Assembly: GCF_032854445.1 (NCBI RefSeq)
Contig: NC_088302.1
Location: 31,031,979-31,095,978, forward strand
Source: Liolophura sinensis
Lineage: Eukaryota > Mollusca > Polyplacophora > Chitonida > Chitonidae
Length of the DNA stretch: 64,000 nucleotides
Direction: 5' to 3'
The translations under genes were made by a program, and so were the position numbers. The notes below the pieces were generated by a model that worked only from the letters and a program-made list of their open reading frames with translations, was not told the origin of the DNA and searched no databases. Shown in pieces: positions 10,473 through 22,309 of this stretch; the stretch's first letter is position 1, and every line of letters begins with the position of its first letter.

Positions 10473-11005
10473 AATAAAGGTTTTGTTTTTGCAATGAAAT
10501 GCCAGAGATATATGTCTGGAAAAAGGATGTCCACTGTTTGAGTATAAGGCCCTCAGGCTAATTTCAATCCTCTATTTTCCAGGTCATATTATTACTAATT
10601 TGTTGAATATTTCTTTCTGAGCAAGGTAATTAAAAATGATCACATGGTGAAGGCTTTTATTAGACGAGTCTATACAGTAGATTTCATGTATAAATGCAGG
10701 TTGAAACCTTTCCACGCTCTATGTTATCTGTTTGAAAGATTGTGATATGCTACACAGTTACTTTGGGATTAACAGTTTATACTATTATAGCTGTAGTTTT
10801 AACTGAGGCTTGATGACAAATGTATACTGGGACTGATATCTGAAATCAGTTTTGTATTCGCAGGAGTTCATATTCTGTAGTCAAATCCTGTGTAGGCATT
10901 TGTACGCGATTTCTAGGTTCCCGGCAGAAATAAATTGTCACACTGAAGAACGTTTGTGTATGTTATGAGGTGGATACAGTTATCTAGTTGAAGGAAGTGA
11001 ATAAA
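10473..11005 (+). promoter_or_regulatory. candidate polyadenylation signals of the SLC7 gene
   Basis: AATAAA occurs at 10473-10478, 10929-10934 and 11000-11005, about 0.65 to 1.2 kb after the SLC7 stop codon. The sequence cannot show which is used. Confidence 0.3.
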
Positions 11006-11303
11006 TGGATTTAATACACTGAGAAATGTTGTCCAAAAGAAATTCCTGGTTTTTCCCATAAATAGCTCCGCGAGAGTGTGTCATATTGACGGAGTGAACC
11101 ATCTTAAAACTGATTGATTGTTATTATAAAGTGATGACTTCTGCGATTGCGATCAGTTTTATGGGTGGAAACTGCCTTGTTCAGCACTGTCTACCACTTA
11201 TTATCCTCATGGCACGGAGAACAGTGGAAACACTGGAATTTCGAAAAATTTCTAGTTGGAGGCTGGAAGCCAATACCTCCTGGGTCACCCCCCCCCCCCC
11301 CCA

Positions 11304-11369
11304 AAAATAATGCTAGCCAGTGAAAATATTCTTGAGTACAACGTAAAACTCCAATCAAATAAATAAATA
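11304..11369 (+). repeat. 3' remnant of a main-family SINE
   Basis: AATAATGCTAGCCAGTGAAA then TATTCTTGAGTACAACGTAA and an AAATAAATAAAT tail. A C-rich run directly precedes it. Confidence 0.7.
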
Positions 11370-12721
11370 CCTCATGTTTCCGATGATTAAAAACAGCAAG
11401 CATTTCAATCAGTCATGAGAGGCTCTGTTATACCACAACAAATTGTGCTTTTGAGCATATAAAATTGTAAACTAAGTGGTTTAAGCGGAGCTCGGCGAAC
11501 TTTAGCATTTCTCATCACAAAAAGACATGAAATTTAGGATGTAAAAACGGCTATCAACGACGGACAAAGATGTTTGTGACAGCTAAATATATCCTCTTAC
11601 ACAGTGATAAATTTGAATCCTGAGGAATGGACAGACTTTATCTGTGGAAAAATATCAGCTTTGTTCCAGTGGACAAATGTCATGTTGTTTCTACCTCACA
11701 AGGGAAATATTACAGAAAACATTCAAATGATTTTCACACAAATCATGAAGAAAATAAACCCAAAACAACTAAAATCAACACAAGCTACTGAATGGGATAC
11801 AAAAGTATAAAGCTGTTTTATTTGCCACAGATGATAACCACAAGGATAAAGATTCATGCATTGGGGGGATGGTCACCTAAAAGTAAAGCTGTAATTGTGA
11901 ACAAGAAATGCTTACTGAGAAGACAGATCCACCGTTCCACTGCCACACAATGGGGATACTCAACAAAGCATGATGTCACTGACTGCAGATAATCATAAAT
12001 GCGTACTATTTGCACTTTATGTTACTAAACATAACATTGATTGCATGCTAAATGACATACTAACATTAACAAATGACCATGACATATTGCACGGAAACAA
12101 ACAACAAACAAGTTAAGCTTTACTTGTATCGACTAGTCTACAAAGCTACATAAATTAACGGGATAAATATGTATAGAGCGACGTAATGTGACCAGCGCTG
12201 TTGGTCTGACAAAGGAAGATAATGAGTACAGTAAGGTATGTTACCAATGCCAGTGATAAGTTCATGTGACCACTTCTGCCACAATGTACCATGCACTGTA
12301 GGCCTTGTTTCATAACTTCTAGTGAACCAAGGCTTGGGACTGATTTCACAAAGCCATTTATGGCATGTCAAAACTTAAAATCTGGCCATAATGCTTCTTT
12401 TAAGTTGTGGAAGTTAACTTTTTGACTCAGCAATGCCTTCAGACAACATATATGAGTGGCCAAAATTTTAATTATTACACCCCCAACCCACCCCCTTCCC
12501 AAAACATAAAAAAATATTTTTTTGATCTGAGTCACTAAATGGCTTTCTGGAATATAGAAAACATGTAAACTCCTAAAAATTTTTTCAGATATCACCTAAT
12601 GTCAGATCGGCACTGCTTGAAAAATTTCTTCAGTGGAAGAGTATTTAATATTCCATAGTCGTCTACTCAGGAAAGTATTCTGAAAAACTTAGCTAGTAGC
12701 CATGATGCTTTATACAGATTA

Positions 12722-12801
12722 TTTATTAAAGATTTCCAGTATACAATGATTTCGTTGAAATCCATGGTGAAAAATTAATTTTTAATTTAAAACAATTTAT
12801 T
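12722..12801 (-). promoter_or_regulatory. candidate septin polyadenylation signals
   Basis: AATAAA reads on the minus strand at 12801-12796 and 12727-12722, about 0.5 to 0.6 kb after the septin stop. Either could end the transcript. Confidence 0.3.
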
Positions 12802-13304
12802 GGATGATCAAACAATTAAATCTTAATTATCTTTCTTAATTTTCTTAAAGTTCAGCCATAGTGCCAGAAAAGAAAAAAAATTGGCTGTTTTGAGCCTCAG
12901 GGAGCTTGATGAAATCACACGGGTTAATAAAAGCGGTTGATTTTTGACCAGTGACCAGACTAATAAAGTAGCAATTCATCAGATCTGAAAAAAAGGAACA
13001 ATTTCATTAAAAATACTAATGAAAAAAAAAATGACATTTGCTGCTCAAGTCCTGAGAGAGAGTGTGTTTCACCTGACATGAGGGAGGTGTAATACAACAG
13101 ATACAAAATGTCAAAACCTGGTTATCTCCCCCTTGTAACACCAGGTCTGAGTGGAAGAGAACTTTGGCACATAGTGAGTGAAATGGTCCCGTTCAGGGGA
13201 AAGATCCATGCTGTAAGCAGGCCGGTGCTAGTCAGTAGACCATCACTCACTGTGTGTGGTCCACTCCCTGCCCCACCCTCCCTCCTTCTAGCTAAAGCAC
13301 CCCT

Positions 13305-13475
13305 CTATTTCTTCTTGCCCTTGAGTGTTGACTGTTGGGACTGAGCCTGAGCAAGTACAGCCGCCTTCCGCTTGTTGAACTCGTTGATTTGGTCCTCTAA
13401 AGTCTTCTTTCTGTCATCCAATTTCTTTTTCTCATCAGCATGCTGCTTCTTCAGAGAATCGAATCTAGTGTGCAA
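13305..13475 (-). CDS. septin exon 11, coiled-coil end and stop
   Basis: It encodes [20 protein letters not shown], then [20 protein letters not shown], and ends KGKKK before TAG. The heptad-like charged pattern fits the septin C-terminal coiled coil. Other exon 11 splice forms are common in this family but none can be proven here. Confidence 0.93.
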   Translation of the reverse strand: MHTRFDSLKKQHADEKKKLDDRKKTLEDQINEFNKRKAAVLAQAQSQQSTLKGKKK

Positions 13476-16400
13476 CTGGAGACAGAAATTATACTCTTAT
13501 GAGCAATCTTAAACAATGTATTTCACAGAAAGTTTCTAATTTTTCAAGTAAATCGTTTTCCTCGATACTGAATGATTCGGCCATCCTACAGTGCAATACA
13601 CCTCATTGAAAGAGTTATCAACTAAAATACCAGCAGGCAAGTATTTGTGTTCACACAGAATTGTTTCATTTCAAAGCTGTAAGCTATCATACCTCTTTCT
13701 CTGCATCTTTGAGCTCGCCTTCAGTCTCCTTCACCCGAATGACAAATGTCTGCCTCATTTCTTCCTCTTTCTTCTGCAGCTCAGCTAAGTGCTCTGTACG
13801 CTTTCTGTCATACACCTCTGATAAACTGAAAGCATCACAAATTCAAGAATATCGATTTCAGAATACAAATTTAAGGCGGATTTCCATGCAAATTTCTTAA
13901 CATTTTTAATGTTTAGAGGAACTCCTGAAAATAAATACTATTAATGATCATAAACACACATTACAATTTCAGCAGCCAAACTGAAAACACAAGGCCACAG
14001 ACTCTTCCAAGACTAATGTTTTTCTGTGTTCAGTGAAAATAACATGCTCAGAGCATGAAGTCCAGGGTCCACATTTACAAAACTTTTAAATAAATGTATT
14101 CTAACTTTTCTCATAAATGAAATTGCCACTACAATATAACCTTGATGTCTTTTACTAAAAATGTGAAAGTGGCCGCTGGTCATAGCTACAGTACCCTCAT
14201 TTTCACTCACCTCTGAGACTCGCTGTCAGTAAAGCCCATGTTTTCCAGCTTATTGCGCCGGTACAGTTCATAATGGCGACTGTGAGTTGTCTCCCTTAAG
14301 TCTTCCATATTTGTACGAATCAACATTTCCCTGAGCTTGACAAAGTCACAGTGATTTTCATTTTCCACTAAAATAAGAAAGAAAAAAAAAAAAGTGGATT
14401 AAAACTCCTACCCTTTGCAGAACATGTTACAGGCATCATTGTACATCAACTTCACACAGTAGAAGCTATTTTAATCAGTGTTCTCACAAGGCTTTTTAGA
14501 CGGATTTTCAAAGGCCTGTGGTAAGTGACCCAAAGAGTTTCCTCCATGGCTAAGTTGCACATTTTGCCTTGTTCTAAGAGTTCCATTGATCTTAAAAAGG
14601 TGTTTTGAACGTTCTTTTCTATGACAGAATGCACCAAAAGTATAAATATTTCATTTTAACCTCTAAAAATGCAATGCAATAGGTTTGTACAAATCTTCAT
14701 GTGGAAAATAATGGACATCCTTTGGCCAGTTTATTTATCGACCAATTTCAAACAGAATGCAACAAACTATTCCACAAAGAAAATCAAAAGATTCCAAGGA
14801 CCAGTGAGAACCTTTTCTGATGCCACAGGAAGCTGACTCTTAATCTGTAGAAGCAAATGGAATACACTTTCTATCTTTCTATTCCAATATCAGAAAAATA
14901 TTTCAGTAAACCTTGTGACATTGCCGTGTTCAAGGATATAAAGCTCCCAAAACCTAAGAACTATAAGTATAAAAAAGGCATTTGGAGTGATACAAGTTTA
15001 TAGAAACCCTCCTCAGGTTTTCTTTCACCTTGTACTGTTCCCCAGGGGTACTGCCGCGCCTTGACCATCTTGTTGCCAATCTTCACTTCCTCATCACTGC
15101 CAACGACGGCAAATGGCAGGTGAGCCTAGCAAGAACAACAACAACACACGAGATTTTTATTTAGTTACTTGTTGGACAAATTGTCCTCATTTAATTTATT
15201 TATTTATTTGATTTTTTGGATTCATTTTCCCAAGCTGACGTTGACTGCATGCTGTCATTAAGGTTTGATCCCACACACAGTGAAAACTGTGCTTGCGTGG
15301 TAGACATGCGCATGGTGTGCCCTGTTTGTATTTAGCCAACTTACATTCATAGTTCCATTGAGCTCAGCGACAGTCTCGTCGTCTGTGGGAAACTGGTAGA
15401 TGTGAACACCGTTATTCACTAGCTCACTCATCACCTGTCGTCAACAACAAGTATCAAAGATGTGAAACATTTTTCTGAGGTAAACAAACAAAAAGCACTT
15501 TCTACACCTGTACATTCTCAAAAGTACTGTCAACCACTTGAAAAAAGGCAGGGCGCATTAATCTTAACATTAAACATTACTGTCCCTAGGACTTCATGGC
15601 AAAGACAAACAGACATGGTTCCACATCCAGTATCACAATACTGGGGCCGATCCCACTAAGCCTTTTCTGACTTAAGCCAAAATTTGAAATACAATCCTAA
15701 AGTTTTTGAGTGGAAGGAGGGGGGGGGGGGGGCAGAAATTAATGTTCCCCTTATCAATGTCATCTTACGACAAATATGCCCAAATTTCAACTTCTAGTAC
15801 AAAACTGTACACATCAATAGGAGATCTTAAATTCAGACTTAAGTCAGAAACAGCTTTGTGGAATTCACTTAGATGCCTGAACAAATAACAAACAGATGCA
15901 CAACCGAGGAAGCACTAGTCCAATATGAAAGACATACAGACTTAGCTTACAAGAAGATGACATACCTTTAGTTTAAACTTGTGGAGTTCTGTTTTGGTGA
16001 TGGTATCAGCTTTGGCAATGACTGGTATGATGTTAACTTTACTGTCTAACTTCTTCATTGTTACCAAGTCCAAGGCTTTCAGTCTATCCAACACACAATC
16101 AATGGTACCCATATTAGTAAACATCTACAGGTACTCTGTTGCATAATTTGATTCTATATGGAAGCACTAGAAACCAGATGCATAAAATAATTAGATTCAT
16201 GGCAATGAAATCCCTGCAGCGATTTTCTCTGGAGTTCAATTTAAGAAAATACCTTACAACCAACAACACACAGAGCTGGATTTTCTTTGCTTTTTTTTGT
16301 GCAATGTATCTTTAGTTGGAATAAGAAATCTTAAGTCTGTCCCATAAACAGAATTGTAAAAAAAATCCACAACCGCCCCCCCCCCCCCCCCCCCCCCCCC

Positions 16401-19400
16401 CAGTGGAAGCAAAATGGTACTTACGAGTGTCCAGTGGGTGCAATGAAGTAAAGACAAGCATGGATGCGAGTATCATGGAAGTTGTGGAGAGATCTTTTGA
16501 TCTTGAGCTCTTCTTGGAGGTAGGCCTCAAACTGGGCATCTGTGTAATCCACTAGAGATTTCCAGCTGAAATATTTAGTTTTATATTGAGTTCATCGCTG
16601 GTTAACCCATGAATGTAGAATATTTACTGGACAGGGAAACAAATAAACAAGTAGACGCACATGACAACTAATATCATATACAGGCTGAAATTCATCACAT
16701 TATGATTAATGCCCTAGCTCACTGAGCTACTGTTCTTGTCATTGCTGACTGGCCTCTGGAAACCCAGACTGCAGACTCAAATACAACCTTTTTGCACTGG
16801 TGTCCAATGTAAGGAAGTGTTGTGAAGTGCCTGGTTGAGGGCAGAGTCATACCCTGTGGATTCCAGTCACTTACATCCACAAACCTTACCACAGTACCAT
16901 AGATTTATCCAGAATCTGAAATCAGGCTGTTTCACTTCCAATTGTTTAACAATAATCAAATCTATGTAACAGAACACATATATATAAATGTGGGAAAATG
17001 ACACATTTCTGTAAGATTTTATTGTATTACTATGATAATTATTTGTATGGAGAATCTTCACATATATGTATCTGAATGTTTTACCTATCTTCCTTGTTAA
17101 TCTGATCCCCAAATCCCACAGAGTCCACTATGGTCAGCTTGAGGCGTACATTACTCTCCTGTAACTCTGCAGGCAATTACAAGAAACAGAAACAACGTAA
17201 GAACAGATGGAAAAAATAAAGTGCATCACACACCCTTAATCAATAACAGACTCACTGAAATGTTGATATGAAAATGTACCATACCAAAGGTGTTATCTCA
17301 GGAGTTGAAATTTTTTGTTTTAATTCCACTTGGAGGCAAATGATATCTTTCAAACCCAACTGGATTTGAAATGTGCAATTCATAAGGAAACATCACATTT
17401 TCGAGAAGCCATACCAGAAATTTAGGAGCGTTTCTGACCAATTTCAGATGACCAGTCTGACCCGAAATACATTTTAGACCCCATAATGCCTTTATTTCAA
17501 GCCCTGTAAATATATATATACTCAGACCATAGCTTACCATAGGTGTTTGCCCTGAGTTTGACCCCAGGAAGGTCATGTGAACTTGGAGTGGAGTCAAATT
17601 TGGTATTAAACAATGTGTCCATCAATGTGGACTTGCCCACACCAGTCTCACCTGAAATACATGCACAATTCATGACATTAAATTGGGGCACATTCATAAA
17701 AATCTTGGAAAAACCTAAAAAAATCCCAATGACTACTGATAAATTATATCCAGTTAGTTACTATGTTTTAAACAAATCTTCTGGAAGATATCAATCAATA
17801 TTTCCACATATGCAGTAAGATAAAACTGGTTTATATGGAGTAGCTTAACAGTTCATAAGATTGGCTGAGCTTATCACAGAGCTTATCTACAGAGCATGCA
17901 GGCTAACTTTACTACAGAAGTCCCCAATTACGATATCAATCTTCTACTGAAGATAAGGATGCTCAAGTGTATTTGTAATAACTGTAATTTGTATCTGCTA
18001 TGTATCAGCCTCTTGGCAGAGGAAACTGTGATTCAGTTCAGTTGACACCATGACACACACACCATAACATGATTACGATTTATATCTGAAAGCAGTTTTA
18101 CCTTATCAACAAATAGAAACTACAGAATATCAGGTATGCAGGAATATGTTACACTGTCACACTAAGTACATGTATGCTGAGTACAGTTTCCACAATCAAG
18201 TTTGTATATAAGCTTTTGCTACAGTGGCAAGAAAGGAGAACTTACCCAGACAGAGGATGTTGAAGCAGAAGCCTTGACTCACAGACTTGTTCACCAGCTG
18301 GTCAGGCAGACTGTCAAATCCCACATGGCCGTTCTGGCTGAGGTTCCTTGTGTTGTGGTCACTCAACTGAAATCACCAGATAAGCTCACTAAAACATCAC
18401 ATAGTATGTGATAGCCATGCCACATGTAGGTCATATCTGCATGCAGCAAGTGACCAGAAAACAAGCTGGGAATGTTATGCTCTTGAATATTGCTCAGTGA
18501 TCAAACGCCATATCTGTAGTAGTGTTAATCTCAAACACCAAAAACATCAGCTGGTTCAAGCAGTCTCACTGTTTACTGCACAATGATGAATATCCCCTGG
18601 GTTTCAATCACAGTGGGAATACTGGCAAAACTAGCTAAGTGCCGTAAAAATGTTACAATTTTATTATCAGCTCAACTGAGTTGTTCCCCTGTTCAAGAGG
18701 AGTTATCAATGGCCATATAGTGTTCGACATTAGCACCAGGCTGTTGAAAATCATGCACTTATATTCCATGGACAGAGAAGAAGTTACAAATTCACTTAAC
18801 TTTTCCCAGTGCTCCTGGAAAACCAGAAGATTGTTCCTTGCTTAAAATGTGAGGAGTCACTCCGTAATGAGAGCACTACAGCTTAATCCTATATCTTCAA
18901 AATAGTTCTCTTTTTATATGCAACAGGCATGAAGTCCTAGTCAAATACAAAATTAACATTCACAACTGAGTCATAAAATATTTCAGTCCAGTTCACGTCT
19001 TCATAAACTAAGGAAATCAAGTCAAGGTATGTTTATATTACATGCGATACTCAAAATTCTTCCAACTACATATAGGACAGGAGCCAAGGGAATCATAGTG
19101 AGCCTTTTGCTATAAATCAAAGAACCAGAACCTGGGGTCACAAAGCAATCTCTTGCGTCAAAATTTCATATCACTTTATAATTCACTTTAAAACAGCATA
19201 CTTGTAGGTGTATTTAAGACTGCCATCTCATTGCCTAGGGGTTGAATGCTTTTATCGAATGAAGGCCATCATATATACAGTTACTTTTGTTTATTTGACT
19301 GGAGTTTAACATTGTTTCCAACACTATTTTGGTCATATCAGCATGGTGTAGCTTATTACTCACTAGTACCAATTCAGAAATGCTTGCAGTGTTCAGAATG

Positions 19401-21068
19401 GCTGAAAGGCCAAGACAAGAAAAAATTTCAAAAGCAAAACTTCAGTGCCAGTATCACACCTACACACTTGATACTAAATTGAAACCAATGTTTCGCCCAT
19501 TCTATTACATTAAAGGATACACGAAAAACAACTATAAAACAAACAGTATGTTTCCATGCCAAATGAAGAAAATCATGCCCTGATATTTCTGTAAAAAAAA
19601 AAAAAAATCATATTGAAAGTATCTTTATACCTGTTAATTACTATTCTATATTATGTAAATTTTCCGTCAATGGTCGGAAATTTTTCAAAAGTTACGTCAT
19701 CGTTGATCCTGCTTGGAACTCGAAATGCCCCGTGCCAGGTGAACTGTTGCTGCAGTTTGGGCAAGGTGACATGTAGACAGACACTGCATGGTTTCTTCAG
19801 ACCAGCGTAGCCAAAATTGGTTAGGCCAAAGAATTTTTCAAGCATGGTCTGATGAATTCTCAACACCTGCTAGGTTCTATATCCATATAAAGTCCATTTC
19901 AGTTGATGCGAATACATGAAGGTGACACAGACACATATTTAGCTGGAATTCATAAGACTGATCAATCAGGCCATGTCCAAATATGAATCAGCAATTTCAA
20001 TCTGCATGTTTGTGACAGCTGTGAATGTGGTGTCTGTACCATTTAATACATATGTACAATACTTCAGCCTACAGATCAATGACAGTACGAAATATATGGT
20101 TACATGAACTAGCACTAAAATACAACTATTTTTTTCATATATACATCTGTTTTCTATTTAAGTATTACATGTTAAACTCACTGACTTGTCGAGATATGTT
20201 AATCATCCAGGCCATGTCCAGTAGCCGTTGCGTAATTTAACATACTGTAATATAACTGTGGTAATAACTTCTAGACAGAAATGCAAACGAAACTTAACAC
20301 ATGATCCTGTTTAATTTATGACTTACAGTCTGCACAACTGATCAATCCACCCAAAACAATAATGCAGTCCTACAATGTGCAAATTTTGCCCCTAATCTAA
20401 ATACATTATTTACGGGAGCTGACAGCTGTCTGTTATTAATAACAGTAGAGTAAATAATATGCTGGCCACATGGGCTTATCAACCTTACCCAGTCACTGAG
20501 TCAGAGTGGGCCTGGCATGTTACTAACACAGTCACTAAGCTACATCATGTCAGTTCATCCTCTGCCTGCCTATGAAACAGGACATCTGTATAGGACGCAG
20601 CTTTGCAGAGCTAGCACAGCCAGGGTGCAGTGGTACCTAACACCACTTCAAGAAACTGTTCACGTACAGTAGGCCTACACGTATGATATATTAAGCTTGA
20701 ACTAAGTTATTATGCTTTAAGAGACTGGAATGGAGACTGGACTTTTCAGACGAAATACTAGAATTACGACATTTTGTGTCTAGTACTTCAGTTTACCATC
20801 AAAGCGTATTTCAGGAGGTACATAAGTAATGAAAAGCTTTGAAAAGTTTCAAATAACTTTACATGCACTATCACCAGTATCAGTATTTAAAGATGACGTC
20901 CAACGGCCCATCACTCACAGGATCACCGGTTCTTCAGTTCGCTGTCAAACTACCGGCATCTTGATCTCTTTCTACCTAAATCCTATTTCACAGGGAGCTG
21001 AATATGCAAGCTGAATCATCAGATCTACGATATATTTAGATTCTCACCCTCTGGATTTCAGTCGTCAT
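13305..21068 (-). CDS. septin, SEPT6/8/10/11/14 group, complete
   Basis: Eleven coding exons on the minus strand join in one frame of 415 codons: 21048-21068, 18246-18366, 17538-17651, 17085-17166, 16425-16565, 15966-16083, 15345-15434, 15029-15125, 14211-14367, 13693-13825 and 13305-13475. Septins are GTP-binding proteins that assemble into heteromeric filaments at the cortex and cytokinetic furrow. Visible motifs are P-loop GETGVGKST (residues 48-56), DSVGFG (100-105), AKAD (183-186), [15 protein letters not shown], a septin unique element from about 262 to 310, and a charged coiled coil from about 320 to 400. Length and the [20 protein letters not shown] block identify the SEPT6/8/11 group, whose members generally lack the switch-I threonine needed for GTP hydrolysis. 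Invertebrates often have one member for several vertebrate paralogues, so no symbol is assigned. It diverges from the neurobeachin-like gene. Confidence 0.96.
13693..13825 (-). CDS. septin exon 10, start of coiled coil
   Basis: It encodes [20 protein letters not shown], then [20 protein letters not shown]. Acceptor CTTTCAG at 13826 was chosen because it keeps the frame and the conserved YDRKR segment; a nearer AG would lose it. Confidence 0.93.
14211..14367 (-). CDS. septin exon 9, septin unique element
   Basis: It encodes [40 protein letters not shown] and [12 protein letters not shown]. This is the septin unique element that builds the NC interface. Acceptor TTTTAG, donor GTGAGT. Confidence 0.95.
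15029..15125 (-). CDS. septin exon 8
   Basis: It encodes [20 protein letters not shown] and [12 protein letters not shown]. The RQYPWG motif is the conserved C-terminal part of the G domain. Donor GTGAAA. Confidence 0.94.
15345..15434 (-). CDS. septin exon 7
   Basis: A phase 0/0 exon of 30 codons encoding [20 protein letters not shown] and [18 protein letters not shown] is typical of the group. Confidence 0.94.
15966..16083 (-). CDS. septin exon 6, G4 AKAD
   Basis: It encodes [20 protein letters not shown], then [23 protein letters not shown] gives guanine specificity. Donor GTATGT on the transcript strand. Confidence 0.95.
16376..16401. repeat. 26-nt homopolymer C tract in septin intron
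   Basis: Uninterrupted C on the plus strand, so G on the septin transcript, starting 24 nt after the exon 5 donor. Confidence 0.98.
16425..16565 (-). CDS. septin exon 5
   Basis: It encodes [20 protein letters not shown], then [20 protein letters not shown] and IAPTGH. A run of 26 C on the plus strand (G on the transcript) starts 24 nt inside the following intron. Confidence 0.95.
17085..17166 (-). CDS. septin exon 4, G3 motif
   Basis: It encodes [20 protein letters not shown] and DQINKED. DSVGFG is the septin form of DxxG. Acceptor CTGCAG, donor GTAAAA; both codon splits fit the neighbours. Confidence 0.94.
17538..17651 (-). CDS. septin exon 3, G1 P-loop
   Basis: It encodes [19 protein letters not shown] followed by [19 protein letters not shown]. 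The Lys and Ser of the P-loop are intact. Acceptor TTTCAG, donor GTAAGC. Confidence 0.95.
18246..18366 (-). CDS. septin exon 2
   Basis: Acceptor TTTCAG, donor GTAAGT. It encodes [20 protein letters not shown] through GFCFNILCL, the segment before the P-loop. The P-loop first glycine is split across the intron. Confidence 0.93.
18367..21047. other. septin intron 1
   Basis: No other exon recognised. It contains the dispersed repeat at 19511-19765 and a weak reverse SINE-like patch near 19285 (TTTGTTTATTTGACTGGAGT). The long open frames in this interval lack family similarity. Confidence 0.6.
19511..19765 (+). repeat. uncatalogued dispersed repeat, copy 1
   Basis: Similar in reverse orientation to 27255-27535. 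Shared blocks include CAAATGAAGAAAATCATGCC, TATACCTGTTAATTAC, ATTATGTAAATTTTCCGTCA and GATCCTGCTTGGA. No termini, tRNA head or coding potential are evident. Confidence 0.65.
21048..21068 (-). CDS. septin exon 1 (start codon)
   Basis: It encodes MTTEIQR and ends at donor GTGAGA in phase 0. Septins of this group often have such a short first coding exon. The 2.7-kb intron that follows is the longest of the gene. No upstream extension in frame was found. Confidence 0.78.
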
Positions 21069-21457
21069 CTTGCCGAGCTTATGTCGCTCACAAAAATACA
21101 AAACACCGCCTTCAGCCTTTGTGCAGCCACAGACACAACTTCCCTTATTCCTGACCTCTCCACAAGATGGCGCTGCTGCATCATTCGCTGCGCTGCCCTG
21201 CCCTTCCATCCACAAGGGACCATATACATGTAACTGTGTGATTGCACCAGTATGACATCCCGTAGTTTTTAAATTTCTGCATGATTTTCGTAGTTTAATT
21301 TAAGATCATCGGATATGTGATCGAAATATAAATCAACAAGCTAGGCAAAGCGCTGACTCGAAAGCTGCAATTATCACGCCCTTGACCAATGATGTCACGT
21401 ATTCGAAAGCTGTAACTTTGTCATGAAGTTCGTGAGTTACCTAGATATAGAAGTTTC

Positions 21458-21533
21458 AGTTTCCTTCCTGGCCGCTCTCATATAAGTGAAAGACTCTTCA
21501 AAATGTCGTTCAACATCTATCAAATAAATAAAT
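21458..21533 (+). repeat. 3' remnant of a main-family SINE
   Basis: GGCCGCTCTCATATAAGTGA then AAATGTCGTTCAACATC and a CAAATAAATAAATA tail. Confidence 0.65.
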
Positions 21534-21754
21534 ATTCATTTGTATGAGTTAGTGTATATTTGCAGCCTGTAACTTAGCGAAGTTAAGACGGATTCATATA
21601 AAGAGCTAAGCAGTAAACAGTCAAAAGGCATTTAGACCCCCTATTGCATTTGACCATAAAGTTTGAGGAAATATACAAAAAATCAATTAAGTTCCATAAT
21701 TAAATTTTGAAAATGGGTTCAAGATATGTGATGTAAATACATAAGCTTACATAG

Positions 21755-22309
21755 TCCAGATTTAGTTGCGGACTGTAACTCTGCGATCGAGCAACGCAGT
21801 TGCGAGAGGTTAGGCCTACGGAGAAAAAGAGCAACAAATATGTCCGATTGACGGTAAGGACCATTTAGCGCCCTTCACACGGGCAATAAATCTTCCCTAA
21901 TATATATCGATGTCAACCATGTGTTTCTACAAATTAACTAATTTGTTCTTAGGTTGGCCTGACCAAAAATTGCCCATGGCAAAAAGACAAATTGCAAAAA
22001 AAGTATATGTTTAGGGTATACCCTTTACTGCTATCGCCAACGTGAAAACTCACTAAATCCTATGGTATATAGGCTCGAAAAATGTTTTTCTTGAATAGAC
22101 GTGATTGCCGTGGACAGTTTTGGTTCGCCGAGTTAGTTTATTAAGGACCACATGTTTGACGCCAATTTATGCTATAGGGAAGATTTAATGTCCCTGAAAA
22201 GAACGATACATGTTCCTTACCGTCAATCCAACACATCTGAGGCTGTTTCTTTCTGTAACTATTGCAACGGCGTTGCTCGATTTCAGAGTTACATTCCACA
22301 ACTATCTGT
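21755..22309. mobile_element. long inverted repeat, probable non-autonomous DNA element
   Basis: Arms of about 165 bp (21755-21923 and 22143-22309) share, in inverse order, TGTAACTCTG, ATCGAGCAACGC, GATTGACGGTAAGGA and AAATCTTCCCTA. A spacer of about 220 bp separates them. No transposase frame; the exact ends and target duplication are uncertain. Confidence 0.65.

Larger units (their letters stand above)
10263..13304. other. convergent interval between SLC7 and septin stop codons
   Basis: Holds the two probable 3' untranslated regions, candidate polyadenylation signals, a poly-C run at 11288-11302 and a SINE remnant. No further exon was recognised; the remaining frames are short and unstructured. 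Confidence 0.6.
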
